Position numbers and translations under genes: made by a program
Part shown: positions 1-8,742 of the stretch, piece after piece
How positions within the stretch are numbered: position 1 is the first letter of the stretch
Layout of the letters: each line of letters starts with the position of its first letter
Source of the DNA: Gammaproteobacteria bacterium
GTDB lineage: Bacteria > Pseudomonadota > Gammaproteobacteria > S012-40
Direction of reading: 5' to 3'
NCBI GenBank assembly: GCA_919902765.1
Contig: CAKKRP010000017.1
Location: 1 to 44,819, forward strand
Length of the DNA: 44,819 nucleotides
Notes under the pieces: model-generated
Seen by the model: the letters and a program-made list of their open reading frames with translations, nothing else
What the model was told of the DNA's origin: nothing
The model's database searches: none

Positions 1-2
1 TG

Positions 3-527
3 CATTACAGCAAGCAGTTCTATGATAAAAATCACCACTGCATCTTTTGCTCCTTGATCGACGAGGCCTTGACTTATGAGGCCACGATCTATGATAGAGA
101 ATCGGGCCAAATAAAACGCAAAATCAATGTCGGGCAATACGTCATAGAAAGAGGCCAACGATTTATCGCCATCAAACCGTTTGCCAGCCGCTATGAATGG
201 GAGATACACATCTTACCGCTTGCTCACCAAGCCGATTTTTTACATATGGGCGATGCGGATCGCGCGGATTGCGCGCGCGTCATACAACGCACCATGGCCC
301 GTTTGGAGTCGTTATTGGGCGGCGTACAATACAATTTCTTTTTGCATTCGTTGCCGCATGATCCGGAATTTCGTGATCACACGCATAGCTATCACTGGCA
401 TATTGAAATATGTCCGCGCACCAGCATTCCCACTGGGTTTGAATTGGGGTCGGGATTATTCGTGAACACGGTCAGCCCTGAAGAGGCGGCTGAACGTTTA
501 CGGGGGGTACACTTAGACATTCTGTAA
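3..527 (+). CDS. galT: GalT-like UDP-glucose--hexose-1-phosphate uridylyltransferase, C-terminal part (5' cut by window edge)
   Basis: The reading frame is open from base 3, so the gene begins outside the window and about 174 codons are visible. The visible part starts just before a Cys pair (HHCIFC) of the kind that binds zinc in GalT, and later has the HIT-superfamily active-site segment SYHWHIEICPR. The tail (PTGFELGSGLFVN, then SPEEAAERLR) closely follows the usual end of the bacterial GalT-like family found near glycogen and sugar-phosphate genes. By family, it would exchange UMP between a nucleotide sugar and a hexose-1-phosphate in the cytoplasm. A first TTG at base 54 is not the real start because family-conserved residues lie upstream of it. 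The gene ends about 20 bp before a strong terminator. The exact sugar substrate is not visible. Confidence 0.88.
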   Translation, partial: HYSKQFYDKNHHCIFCSLIDEALTYEATIYDRESGQIKRKINVGQYVIERGQRFIAIKPFASRYEWEIHILPLAHQADFLHMGDADRADCARVIQRTMARLESLLGGVQYNFFLHSLPHDPEFRDHTHSYHWHIEICPRTSIPTGFELGSGLFVNTVSPEEAAERLRGVHLDIL

Positions 528-548
528 CCTCACCAAAAACTTTCGTAC

Positions 549-576
549 AAAAAAGCCCCGCAACGCGGGGCTTTTT
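549..576. terminator. Bidirectional rho-independent terminator
   Basis: A perfect 8-bp stem (AGCCCCGC / GCGGGGCT) with loop AAC is flanked by an A-run on the left and a T-run on the right, so it can act on both strands. It separates the galT-like gene from the convergent haem-lipoprotein gene that ends at 599. Confidence 0.93.
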
Positions 577-598
577 AATCCCTAGACTGAAAAATTTT

Positions 599-3500
599 CT
601 ATGGCACGCTACTACTCCAGACCTTGTAATCCATACTAAACTGCTGCCGCACCACTTGTTTCCAAACGGCGGTCGCCTTGCTACCGGCACCAACGCCGAC
701 ACGTGGATTTAATGCGTAGCCGTCAGTGTCGATGGTGTAGGACACGATCAACTCCGGTGACTGATTCCAACCGATATCAGGCCCGGTTTTATGATAATGA
801 TTTGACAATACGCGACTGGTAATGCCATCTGTCGCCAGCCACACCGCCGTAACATGCCCCGCATCATCTAACATAATAGATGGCTCAGTCTCGTCCACGG
901 CCGACATTGAGGCCTCCGCGCTGGACATTGAAACATGCATGGGTTCGCCCCACGTCAATGCACCACTAGCATAGAAATTTGAAAATACGTGATATGCGGT
1001 GTTGCCGTTCATCACTTCTTTTTCAGTCCATACCACCAACACGTCACCGGTGCGATTATATGCCACTGCCGGCACGCCGACGATCTGATCCTTCATTAAC
1101 ACGTTGTAATCTATATTGACCCACGCGCTCCAACTTCCATCAATATATTCCGAGGCCGCTAACGCGCCCCCTTGCGCCAACCCGCCACCATCGGTGTGCA
1201 ATACCATCAGTGGCAATCCCGGCTCACCATGTACGGCAACGTTCAGCGCTAGCGGCGTTGCGCCGGTATAGACGGTTGGCCCGCTCTGGATCGCCGACCA
1301 CACGCTATCCACTCCGTTGTTGATGCTGGCATGTGTCTTCCATTCCCCTTGCGGCAGCACCCCAGACATATGCAACCATGCGACGGTGAGGTTTCCATCG
1401 GCATCCATGGCAACCGCTGGCTCCATCGCAAAGCCATCCGTCACACTCAAGGTTTGCTCGGCCATCCAACTCGCCGCGACCGTACCGCTGGCCGGTATAT
1501 AGCGCCTGACATGTAAATCATTTCCAGTGGCCCAATACACCACCGCATGACCCGCTGTGCTTACCAACAGTTGATAGCTGTCCGGACCGGTAGCCCCGGA
1601 TTTTTCAGGCGTACCCCATGCAGTGCCGTTGAATTTATTAAAATACACATCTGCGCCATACAGCCAAATGGCATAGGCCTCGCCGTTGGCGCCGAACGTC
1701 TTGACTTGAGCGATATCGGAGGTCTTGCTTTGCGCAGCAGGCACCGGGTTTTTACTTGCCCAAGACACCGCCGCCGCATCGTAACGCTGCACGATATCTT
1801 CGCCGTTCGTGAATTTGCCGGTCGCATAATTAAAACCGGTGTTCTTACGCAAGGATAAAAAGCCCGAACCATTTTCACTCCACGCGAGCTCAGGGCCATG
1901 TACCAAGGTCAAAGTATTACTAGGTGCATTGATAGTCACCACATTGACGGGCACACCCCACGTGCCATTGATGACACCTCCACCCCCAGGGCTACCGCCG
2001 CCGCTATTCCCGCCATTGACGGCAGGACGCCATGCGACGGTGCTGTGACAGGTATCGCACGCCGCCGTCGTAGCCGCATGATTCGGACCCTTGCTCGATA
2101 TACCTGCGTAAGCCCCGCCGTGACAGTCTGCACACCCCGCCGTCGTTTGCGTGTGGTCAAATCCCAAAATAGGCGCAAATGCCGTCACTCTATGACACTT
2201 GTCGCACCCATCGCTGGCCGGTACATGGGTGGCGGGTTTGCCCTTAATCGCGCCCAACGCGCCACTATGACAACTTACGCACGTACCCAGTACTTGCGCG
2301 TGGTCTATCGCTATAGGCAACCACGTCGGCAACTTGTTTGCACCCACAGGTGCCGTATGGCATGCGTTACACATATCGCTAGCGAGGATATGTGTAGCAG
2401 GTTTGCCGCGTACTACCGTCGCCGCTGCATCCGTGTGACAAGTCACACAATCGCCCAACACTTCGGCGTGATCGACAAAAACCACGGGTTTCCATACTTC
2501 TGCACTATGGCATGCGCTACATTTGTCTGCCGCTGCAATATGCGTCAGCGGTTTACCACGCGCCGCTACATTATTATGACAAGAAACACAAGTACCATTT
2601 ACCGCCGCATGGTCAACCTTGACGGCGGGTTTCCATTTAACGACTGCATGGCACGCTGCGCAGGTGTCTTGTGTATTAATATGGGTCAGCGGTTTGCCGC
2701 GCGCGGCGGCGCCATTGTGACAAGATACGCAATTGTCGATAAAACCCGCGTGTCCCGGCGGAATCGGCGAGGCAGGTGGCGGTGGCGGGCTGGAGCCCAC
2801 GACCACATCCACCGCTTGTCCTTGCTGCGTGCCTTTGGTGCTAGACCAAATTGCGTAATCCGTTTTGGTAGCGGAACTTGTCGCTTGCCGCCACACGACG
2901 ACCAAACCATTGCTATCGTTTAACGCGATTTGCGGCTGCTCGACTTTGACGCCACGCGTATTGTAAAAGGCCACTAAATCGGCGGCCGCAGGCCACACCG
3001 GATTAGCCGCGAAATCCGTATACGCCACCAATACCTCGCTGGTTAAGGACGTATCCTCCGCCCATGTCAGCGCGATCACTTTGGATGCATTGAGTTTCAC
3101 GTGCGGGGTATGCACGACAGACGCGATGGCACCATTGGCGCCATCTACGAGGCGGCCCAGGGCGCTGACGCGCCGCACTTGATTCCAACCCTTGCTTGGC
3201 GAATAAGTACGCGCATAAATCCCATTTACCGCGAGTGTGCCGACGACTGACTCTTCACGCCACGCCGCCACCGCATTACCCATATCATCAAAACTTACGC
3301 TAAAATCACTGCCCGCCTTGCGGGATGCACGTTGGGCGGTATCAAATGGGCGTGCGCCCATCCAACCATTGGTCGCATCGTACGTCGCAATATGTAAGGC
3401 GCCAGCGTTTGCGGATTCACCCGCAAAATACACTAATTGCGCGCGACCCGACGTGTTATCGACCAGGAGTTGCGGGTTCGCAAGCGTATTCACCGCACCG

Positions 3501-4381
3501 CCCGCAGTACCGATCGTCACGGGCGTACTCCAGCCCGATGCGGTGTACGCTGCCGCCCACAACCCCAACACGCCGGCAGCACTCGTTTCCGTCCAAGCCA
3601 CGGCGACCGTGCCCGGCGTGGTCACAGGGGGCGTGCCGGTATCGGTTACACTCTGAAACATCACCGGGCGCGCCAAATTTATATCTACCGCACTGCGCAC
3701 TAAACTTTTGTCTTCCACCGCCCATTCCGTGCCGTTAAAACGCGCGATATTCAGTGTTGTACTGCCATTTGCGGAATCCACACTACCGACCACTAAGGCG
3801 GTACTATCGTCGCTAGAATTGACCGGCGCGGCCCAATTTCCGGCACCGATGTTAGTCGCGGCAGCATCCCAACCTGCACCTGATTCGTAGCGATTCACCA
3901 TGATGTCGGCACCCTGCCGCCAGGTCGCATAAACATTGCCGCGATAGCGATTGACCGCGAATTCAAACATCGAGGCGTCTGCTAAATTCGCCCCGTTATC
4001 GCTAGGTTGGGTCACGGCCCACGGTTGCGGCGCGATGTATTTATAGGCGGCGTTATGACCATCGGTGTATAAACCCGTTTGAATATCGAGGTCGGTCAAC
4101 AACCGCCAACTGACAAAGGCGTTGCCTTGTCCGTCGCCCACCAATTGCGGCCCGCGCAACATATCGGAGGACTCGTTCGATGCGCTCTCGCTAGCAAGTT
4201 TGGTAGGCACCGACCACGCACCTGCGATGCGGACACGGGCCGTTAGACTGGACGGATCTTCATCCGCTGCGATTCTGCCGGACGTGGGCGGCGATCCTAG
4301 ACCACATCCTGAAATCAATACTGCAATTAGTGCGTTTAGGCCTAAAAACCGCCACGATATTGCGCGAAAATAAAACGACAT
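599..4381 (-). CDS. Decahaem c-type cytochrome lipoprotein with two flanking beta-propeller-like regions
   Basis: A 1260-residue protein. The start is the ATG at 4381, behind GGAGG, rather than the in-frame ATG 15 codons upstream; it then opens directly with a hydrophobic segment and a lipobox (LISGC), so a membrane-anchored lipoprotein is predicted. Residues about 551-779 hold ten CxxCH haem-binding motifs arranged as five two-haem repeats (C-x2-CH, a GKPxTHI stretch, C-x2-CH, then DHA before the next). The extra conserved His in THI and DHA could be distal ligands. On both sides are long stretches (about 40-530 and 800-1260) with many repeats containing AW or TW after small residues, suggesting beta-propeller or sialidase-like folds. 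A PPPPPASPIPPG linker precedes the haem block and a Gly-rich linker follows it. A role in envelope or extracellular electron transfer is inference. No redox partner or cytochrome-maturation gene lies nearby. Confidence 0.85.
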   Translation of the reverse strand: MSFYFRAISWRFLGLNALIAVLISGCGLGSPPTSGRIAADEDPSSLTARVRIAGAWSVPTKLASESASNESSDMLRGPQLVGDGQGNAFVSWRLLTDLDIQTGLYTDGHNAAYKYIAPQPWAVTQPSDNGANLADASMFEFAVNRYRGNVYATWRQGADIMVNRYESGAGWDAAATNIGAGNWAAPVNSSDDSTALVVGSVDSANGSTTLNIARFNGTEWAVEDKSLVRSAVDINLARPVMFQSVTDTGTPPVTTPGTVAVAWTETSAAGVLGLWAAAYTASGWSTPVTIGTAGGAVNTLANPQLLVDNTSGRAQLVYFAGESANAGALHIATYDATNGWMGARPFDTAQRASRKAGSDFSVSFDDMGNAVAAWREESVVGTLAVNGIYARTYSPSKGWNQVRRVSALGRLVDGANGAIASVVHTPHVKLNASKVIALTWAEDTSLTSEVLVAYTDFAANPVWPAAADLVAFYNTRGVKVEQPQIALNDSNGLVVVWRQATSSATKTDYAIWSSTKGTQQGQAVDVVVGSSPPPPPASPIPPGHAGFIDNCVSCHNGAAARGKPLTHINTQDTCAACHAVVKWKPAVKVDHAAVNGTCVSCHNNVAARGKPLTHIAAADKCSACHSAEVWKPVVFVDHAEVLGDCVTCHTDAAATVVRGKPATHILASDMCNACHTAPVGANKLPTWLPIAIDHAQVLGTCVSCHSGALGAIKGKPATHVPASDGCDKCHRVTAFAPILGFDHTQTTAGCADCHGGAYAGISSKGPNHAATTAACDTCHSTVAWRPAVNGGNSGGGSPGGGGVINGTWGVPVNVVTINAPSNTLTLVHGPELAWSENGSGFLSLRKNTGFNYATGKFTNGEDIVQRYDAAAVSWASKNPVPAAQSKTSDIAQVKTFGANGEAYAIWLYGADVYFNKFNGTAWGTPEKSGATGPDSYQLLVSTAGHAVVYWATGNDLHVRRYIPASGTVAASWMAEQTLSVTDGFAMEPAVAMDADGNLTVAWLHMSGVLPQGEWKTHASINNGVDSVWSAIQSGPTVYTGATPLALNVAVHGEPGLPLMVLHTDGGGLAQGGALAASEYIDGSWSAWVNIDYNVLMKDQIVGVPAVAYNRTGDVLVVWTEKEVMNGNTAYHVFSNFYASGALTWGEPMHVSMSSAEASMSAVDETEPSIMLDDAGHVTAVWLATDGITSRVLSNHYHKTGPDIGWNQSPELIVSYTIDTDGYALNPRVGVGAGSKATAVWKQVVRQQFSMDYKVWSSSVP

Positions 4382-4777
4382 GTCACCCCTCCATAGCAGA
4401 CGAATCGGAGAACTATAGCCCCACATACTATGAACAGAGTTTACACGACTGAGGAATTCACAGGTGCTCGCTGTTCAGAAGTATAATTTTATACCACTAT
4501 CCAGCCGCAAACTTAAATAACACTTTCGTTGACGCATACGCGAGGGTCTAGCAAACACATTTTGCGAACATGGCGGTTCGAAAAATGGCAGCACGTCCCT
4601 GTGCCGCACAAAGCCCTGAATTTGTCAGAGCATTAAGATTATATACGCAATTTAGAAAAGTAAAAGGTGGATTTTCAATTTATTAACTTTTCACCAACTC
4701 GCTCGTATCTTTTGTGAGGAAATATCGACACAGTATAATTTCCGTCTGGACAACATCAATGCGTTTTTAAAACTGTA
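4382..4777. other. Intergenic region upstream of the cytochrome gene
   Basis: About 400 bp, more AT-rich than its surroundings, between the 3' end of the RsmB-like gene and the start of the decahaem gene (both minus strand). It must hold the promoter of the cytochrome gene, but I could not pick a convincing -35/-10 pair. A palindromic AT stretch (GTATAATTTTATAC) lies near 4481 and a second TATAAT-like stretch near 4734. No tRNA, no terminator with a T-run and no supported gene were seen. Confidence 0.5.
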
Positions 4778-6067
4778 TCACTCACGCGCTAACACCGCAC
4801 AGTAAAATCCATCCGTCGCGTGCCGATGCGGCAATAACGTCAAACTCCCGTCGTTCACAGTCTGTTGCGGAATTGCGACCGCCTGGCGTGCCAATAGCGT
4901 CGCAATATCCAGCATATGAAATTGCGGATGTTGCTCCAAAAAGGCGCGCACTATCTCACCGTTTTCCGCGTGCAATAGGCTGCACGTACTGTAGATCAAC
5001 CGCCCCCCGGATTTCACATAATTTGCGGCTTCCGCGAGGATTTGAGATTGTGCCGCGTTCAAATGCGTTAAATCGATATCACGCCATTTAATATCAGGGT
5101 TGCGGCGCACCGTACCGGTGCCAGAGCAAGGCGCATCCACCAGCACGCGGTCCGCCTGCCCCCAACGCCTGGATAATTCCTCCGCTTGTTCCGCATGCCA
5201 GGGCACCACGCGAATATTGTCGAGACCGGCGCGTACATAACGCGGTTTGATCTGACTCAAGCGCCGCTCGTTCACGTCCATTGCAATCACTTCGCCGGTG
5301 TTTTCCATCAATGTCGCAAGATGTAAGGCCTTGCCACCCCCGCCGGCGCAAAAATCCACGATGCGTTGACGACGCTTTGGTTCGACGGCATACGCTAACA
5401 ATTGACTGCCTTCGTCCTGCAATTCGAACAACCCGTCGCGAAATGCGCGCGTGTTAAATAACGCGCCGCGTTGCGCGCATCGCAATCCCACGGGAGAATA
5501 GGGCGTCGGCGCGGTGTCTATCGCCTCGGCTGACAAGGCCGCTTGCGTTTTTTCGCGCGTCGCCTTATGCGTATTGACGCGCATATCGACGGGCGCGGGA
5601 CGATTGAGCGCCGTCGCCAGCAAAATGGTTTCCGGTTCACCGAATTGCCGCACTAACGCGTCGCATAAACTATCCGGCAAATTCAACCGCACGGCCAACG
5701 GCCAAGTCGTGTGATCGCGACCGCGCAAGGCCTCCACCCACGCGAAAACATCCGGCGCAAAATGCGTATCCGCGATGGCGCGCGCGCTCCACCCGCTTTC
5801 TTTTACCAAGTAGGCCACCACCATACGCTGACAACGCTCGGATAAAAGTTGCGACGATTCAACTCCGCCCCAGCCTTCCAAGGTGCGGCGCGCGCGCAAG
5901 CAACCGTAGACGGCCTCGGCGACGAATCCGCGATCGCGTGCGCCCATATTGCGATTGGCGCGAAAATGTTGTTCCAATACACGGTCCGCAGGCACGCGTC
6001 CCGTTAAGATTGCCGCCAACAGTTGCGCCACGGCAACCAGGTGTTGGGAACGCAAAACCGGCTTCAT
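4778..6067 (-). CDS. RsmB/NOP-family rRNA (cytosine-C5) methyltransferase
   Basis: A 429-residue cytoplasmic enzyme expected to place an m5C mark on 16S rRNA using S-adenosylmethionine. The N-terminal ~140 residues look like the NusB-like RNA-binding domain of RsmB (GARDRGFVAEAVYGCLR). The methyltransferase core shows the SAM loop (DFCAGGGGKALHLA), the motif IV catalytic Cys region (DAPCSGTGTVRRNPD) and the motif VI Cys (YSTCSLL), the two-cysteine signature of m5C enzymes. The start ATG at 6067 overlaps the modC stop as ATGA, so it is probably co-transcribed with the molybdate genes. It is not next to fmt/def, the usual rsmB setting, so I leave the symbol blank; it may be an RsmB paralogue. 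Confidence 0.88.
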   Translation of the reverse strand: MKPVLRSQHLVAVAQLLAAILTGRVPADRVLEQHFRANRNMGARDRGFVAEAVYGCLRARRTLEGWGGVESSQLLSERCQRMVVAYLVKESGWSARAIADTHFAPDVFAWVEALRGRDHTTWPLAVRLNLPDSLCDALVRQFGEPETILLATALNRPAPVDMRVNTHKATREKTQAALSAEAIDTAPTPYSPVGLRCAQRGALFNTRAFRDGLFELQDEGSQLLAYAVEPKRRQRIVDFCAGGGGKALHLATLMENTGEVIAMDVNERRLSQIKPRYVRAGLDNIRVVPWHAEQAEELSRRWGQADRVLVDAPCSGTGTVRRNPDIKWRDIDLTHLNAAQSQILAEAANYVKSGGRLIYSTCSLLHAENGEIVRAFLEQHPQFHMLDIATLLARQAVAIPQQTVNDGSLTLLPHRHATDGFYCAVLARE

Positions 6068-7125
6068 ATCGTGTGCGTCTCCGCGATCATAAAATGTTCA
6101 TCTTCCTGCCAATAACGCAGGTGTTCGGGCGCTGCGCTCAACACCACCGTTTCGCCTAAACGCGGCACGACAAAACGCCATGTCTGCAAGACATATAAAT
6201 GCGTCCCGTCCGCAGTCACACACGTCAGCTCACGCACGGGGCCTAGATCGGTAATATGGCGCAGAGTAGCGTGCAATAAACCCGGTGACGCCGCAGCGAT
6301 AGTCAGATGTTCGGGCCGTACACCGACCCAGCCGCCACGCCCCTCGCGCGCATGCACGGCGAGTGCGCCCCATGCGCCGTACGCGATCCCGGCGCGTAGG
6401 TGTTTTACCGGCAATAAATTTTTCCACCCGACAATTTCGGCGACGCGGAGTGTCGCGGGTTGTGCAAACACTTCTTCCACAACACCGGATTGCAATACCC
6501 TTCCGTCATCCAACACATACACTTGCGCAGCCAGTTGCCGCACCTCGTCCAAATCGTGACTGACTAATAAAATCGGAAATTGCGTGCGTTCAACCAATTC
6601 GCGCAATTCCACACGCAAGCGGTGCCGCAACGCAAAATCCACGGCTGAAAATGGCTCGTCCAAAAGCAATAATTGCGGCTCCATCGCCAACGCGCGTCCT
6701 AAAGCGACACGCTGACGTTGACCGCCGGAAAGCTGCGCCGGATAGTGCCCCGCCACGCGCACCAAATCCAAACGTTCCAGCCAGTTATTCACCTGCATTT
6801 GGCGTTGCGCAGCGGGTACGCCATAACCGATATTTTGCGCCACGGTGTAGTGATCGAACAACGCGTAATCCTGAAATACTACGCCACAGCGCCGACGTTG
6901 CGGCGACAGCCATATCCGTCGCACCGTGTCGCACCAAGTTTGTTCGGCATGCCGTATATTTCCGCGCGTAGGCGTTTGCAAACCCGCCAGGGCGCGTAAT
7001 ATCGTGGATTTACCGCTGCCTGAAGGCCCCAATAAAGCGGTGATCGCCCCAGCCGTGAGTTCGATATTGACATCCAATTCAAACGCGCCGCGTTGCAACG
7101 CCAACGCCGCTTGTATATGGCTCAT
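6064..7125 (-). CDS. modC: Molybdate ABC transporter ATP-binding protein ModC
   Basis: The ATPase that powers molybdate import through ModB. In order: Walker A (GPSGSGKST, about residues 33-41), Q-loop region (VFQDYALFDH), ABC signature (LSGGQRQRVALGRAL), Walker B (LLLLDEPFSAVD) and H-loop (LVSHDLDEV). A C-terminal extension of about 120 residues fits the molybdate-binding TOBE/Mop domain of ModC. An in-frame GTG lies three codons upstream, but the ATG at 7125 forms an ATGA overlap with the modB stop, the same arrangement as at the next junction, so I use it (353 residues). The order modA-modB-modC and the permease and binding protein next door support molybdate rather than sulfate; tungstate cannot be excluded. 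Confidence 0.93.
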   Translation of the reverse strand: MSHIQAALALQRGAFELDVNIELTAGAITALLGPSGSGKSTILRALAGLQTPTRGNIRHAEQTWCDTVRRIWLSPQRRRCGVVFQDYALFDHYTVAQNIGYGVPAAQRQMQVNNWLERLDLVRVAGHYPAQLSGGQRQRVALGRALAMEPQLLLLDEPFSAVDFALRHRLRVELRELVERTQFPILLVSHDLDEVRQLAAQVYVLDDGRVLQSGVVEEVFAQPATLRVAEIVGWKNLLPVKHLRAGIAYGAWGALAVHAREGRGGWVGVRPEHLTIAAASPGLLHATLRHITDLGPVRELTCVTADGTHLYVLQTWRFVVPRLGETVVLSAAPEHLRYWQEDEHFMIAETHTI

Positions 7126-7799
7126 CGCCACCACCCCGCTTGCCTACGATTCCAACTGTACACCGCCAGCAACACAATGAATGAAAATACAATCATCGCG
7201 GCGGAAAGACGATGCGCGGCTTGGTAATTGAGCGTTTCCACTTGCTCATAAATCGCGATCGAAATCACCTGCGTTTCTCCCGCAATATTGCCGCCTACCA
7301 TCAGCACTACGCCGAACTCGCCCACCGTGTGCGCAAATCCCAATACCGCAGCGATCAAAAATCCACGGCGCGCCTGCGGCACGGCGATATTCCAAAAGGC
7401 GCGCCAAGGCGATGCGCCCAAGGTCCACGCCGCCTCCAATGTGTGCCGATCTAATGATTCAAACGCGGCTTGCAACGGTTGCACAACAAAGGGCAATGAA
7501 TACAAACACGAGGCGATGACCAAGCCGCTAAACGTAAATGCCAACGGATGGCCTAGCCAATTTATCCATAGATCGCCCAACGGCCCCTGCGGCCCCAACA
7601 CGATCAATAAATAAAATCCCAACACCGTGGGTGGCAACACTAAGGGCAAGGCCACAATTGCCTCTATCGCTAATTTACCGCGACTCCCGTGCTGGGCAAG
7701 CCACCACGCCAAGGGCACGCCTATCACGAATAAGATCGCGGTAGTTGTACCGGCAAGACGCAATGTCGTTATTACGGCCGCCAAAATCGCTTCGTCCAC
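7122..7799 (-). CDS. modB: Molybdate ABC transporter permease ModB
   Basis: A 225-residue inner-membrane permease with about five hydrophobic segments. The ABC-coupling EAA-like loop is visible (LEAAWTLGASPWRAFWNIAVPQ), preceded by the typical ModB stretch LPLVLPPTVLGFYLL. It would form the homodimeric channel served by ModA and ModC. The start is a GTG at 7799, just 3 nt after the modA stop; the ATG slightly upstream is in another frame. The 3' end overlaps modC by 4 nt. Confidence 0.93.
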   Translation of the reverse strand: MDEAILAAVITTLRLAGTTTAILFVIGVPLAWWLAQHGSRGKLAIEAIVALPLVLPPTVLGFYLLIVLGPQGPLGDLWINWLGHPLAFTFSGLVIASCLYSLPFVVQPLQAAFESLDRHTLEAAWTLGASPWRAFWNIAVPQARRGFLIAAVLGFAHTVGEFGVVLMVGGNIAGETQVISIAIYEQVETLNYQAAHRLSAAMIVFSFIVLLAVYSWNRRQAGWWR

Positions 7800-7802
7800 G
7801 CC

Positions 7803-8561
7803 TCATTCCTCGCTGCTGTAACCGTAATTTTCGCTGATTTTTTTGCGCACTTCCGGGGTCCGTAAAAACTCCAACCAATGTCGCGCTACGGAATTTTTTT
7901 CCGCGCGCTTTAATAATATCGCCTGCTGTCGCAACGGTGGATACAGATCGCTGGGCACGCGCCAATAGCCGTCGCGTATGCCCGCTTCACGCAGTTGCGC
8001 AAGCGCGACAAATCCGAATTGGGCATTGCCGGTAGCCACGTATTGATAGGTTTGTGAAATATTTTCGCCCTGTATAATTCGCCATTGCGTGCTGTTTATA
8101 CCCAATGCGCGCAACACCGCGTGCGCCGCCGCCCCATAAGGTGCGGTCTTGGGATTGGCGATGGCCAGCGTCAAACCGCGCCGCGCGCGTAATATCTCAG
8201 CGCCATCGCCGTCGAGATCGCGCGCATGCGTGGTGGTCCATAATACCAGCGTCCCGATCGCATAGGTAAAACGTGTGCCAGCCACACCCAAGCCCTGTTG
8301 TTCGAGACGCCGGGGTTCATCGACATTGGCGGCGAGCAAGATATCGAACGGTGCGCCGTTGATGATTTGGGTATAGAGCATGCCGGTAGAGCCCGCGCTC
8401 AGCGCCACGGTGTCGCCATATAGGCGCGTAAACTCGGCCGCCAAGGCGCGCGCCGGCGCTAGAAAATTGCTCGCCACGGCAACCCGCGCCGTCGCCGCGA
8501 CCGCAGGTTGGCAGAACCCTACAACGCCACTCAACACCAAAATTAAAACGAGGTTTTGCAT
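7803..8561 (-). CDS. modA: Periplasmic molybdate-binding protein ModA
   Basis: The substrate-binding component. The chosen ATG (8561) follows AAGGGA and opens a clean signal peptide (MQNLVLILVLSGVVGF, cleavage likely after AVA-A); an ATG ten codons upstream (8591) would spoil it and overlap a regulatory site. Conserved ModA features are the LSAGSTGMLYTQI oxyanion loop, GAPFDILLAANVDEP, and ALAQLRE near the C-terminal lobe. Mature length of about 230 residues is normal. It is first in the modABC-rsmB-like operon and diverges from amtB. Tungstate or chromate binding is possible, but gene order favours molybdate. Confidence 0.92.
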   Translation of the reverse strand: MQNLVLILVLSGVVGFCQPAVAATARVAVASNFLAPARALAAEFTRLYGDTVALSAGSTGMLYTQIINGAPFDILLAANVDEPRRLEQQGLGVAGTRFTYAIGTLVLWTTTHARDLDGDGAEILRARRGLTLAIANPKTAPYGAAAHAVLRALGINSTQWRIIQGENISQTYQYVATGNAQFGFVALAQLREAGIRDGYWRVPSDLYPPLRQQAILLKRAEKNSVARHWLEFLRTPEVRKKISENYGYSSEE

Positions 8562-8584
8562 TTGTCCCTTACCACTCACCCATC

Positions 8585-8599
8585 GCACCACGATAGTGC
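8585..8599. promoter_or_regulatory. NtrC-like binding site 1
   Basis: GCAC-N7-GTGC, the dyad typical of NtrC (GlnG) enhancer sites, about 105 bp upstream of the amtB sigma-54 promoter. It lies between that promoter and the modA start. Confidence 0.55.
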
Positions 8600-8625
8600 G
8601 TTGTTATTGCATCTTGTTACAAATT

Positions 8626-8640
8626 GCACCAAATATGTAC
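8626..8640. promoter_or_regulatory. NtrC-like binding site 2
   Basis: GCAC-N7-GTAC with the full left half TGCACCA; one mismatch to the NtrC dyad. Its centre is 41 bp from that of site 1 (about four helical turns), as expected for paired enhancer sites. Confidence 0.45.
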
Positions 8641-8642
8641 AA

Positions 8643-8666
8643 CGTTTACCAACCATATACATAACT
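8643..8666. promoter_or_regulatory. Possible ModE-like operator
   Basis: CGTT-N11-TACATAAC resembles in spacing and right half the ModE operator of enterobacterial modA as I recall it. It lies about 80 bp upstream of the modA start. No modE gene is in the window, and the left half is weak. Confidence 0.3.
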
Positions 8667-8691
8667 AATTGTTTTTATAATACTTATTAAC

Positions 8692-8707
8692 TGGCACGCT
8701 GCATGCT
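8692..8707 (+). promoter_or_regulatory. Sigma-54 promoter of amtB
   Basis: TGGCACG-CTGC-ATGCT has the invariant GG-N10-GC of RpoN promoters and one mismatch to TGGCACG-N4-TTGCW. The predicted start point is about 25 bp upstream of the amtB ATG. With the two NtrC-like sites upstream this is the classic nitrogen-starvation architecture. Confidence 0.85.
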
Positions 8708-8742
8708 AGCCGCCCCGCAATGATCACCATCGGAGAGCTACC

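Noticed and set aside
1898-2923. Long open frame (341 codons) on the plus strand opposite the haem repeats
   Set aside because: It is antisense to ten regularly spaced CxxCH motifs; its product is Arg/Cys-rich without any domain, and it has no SD.
4570-4686. 38-codon ORF in the cytochrome upstream region
   Set aside because: No Shine-Dalgarno, no recognisable sequence, and it runs against the likely promoter.
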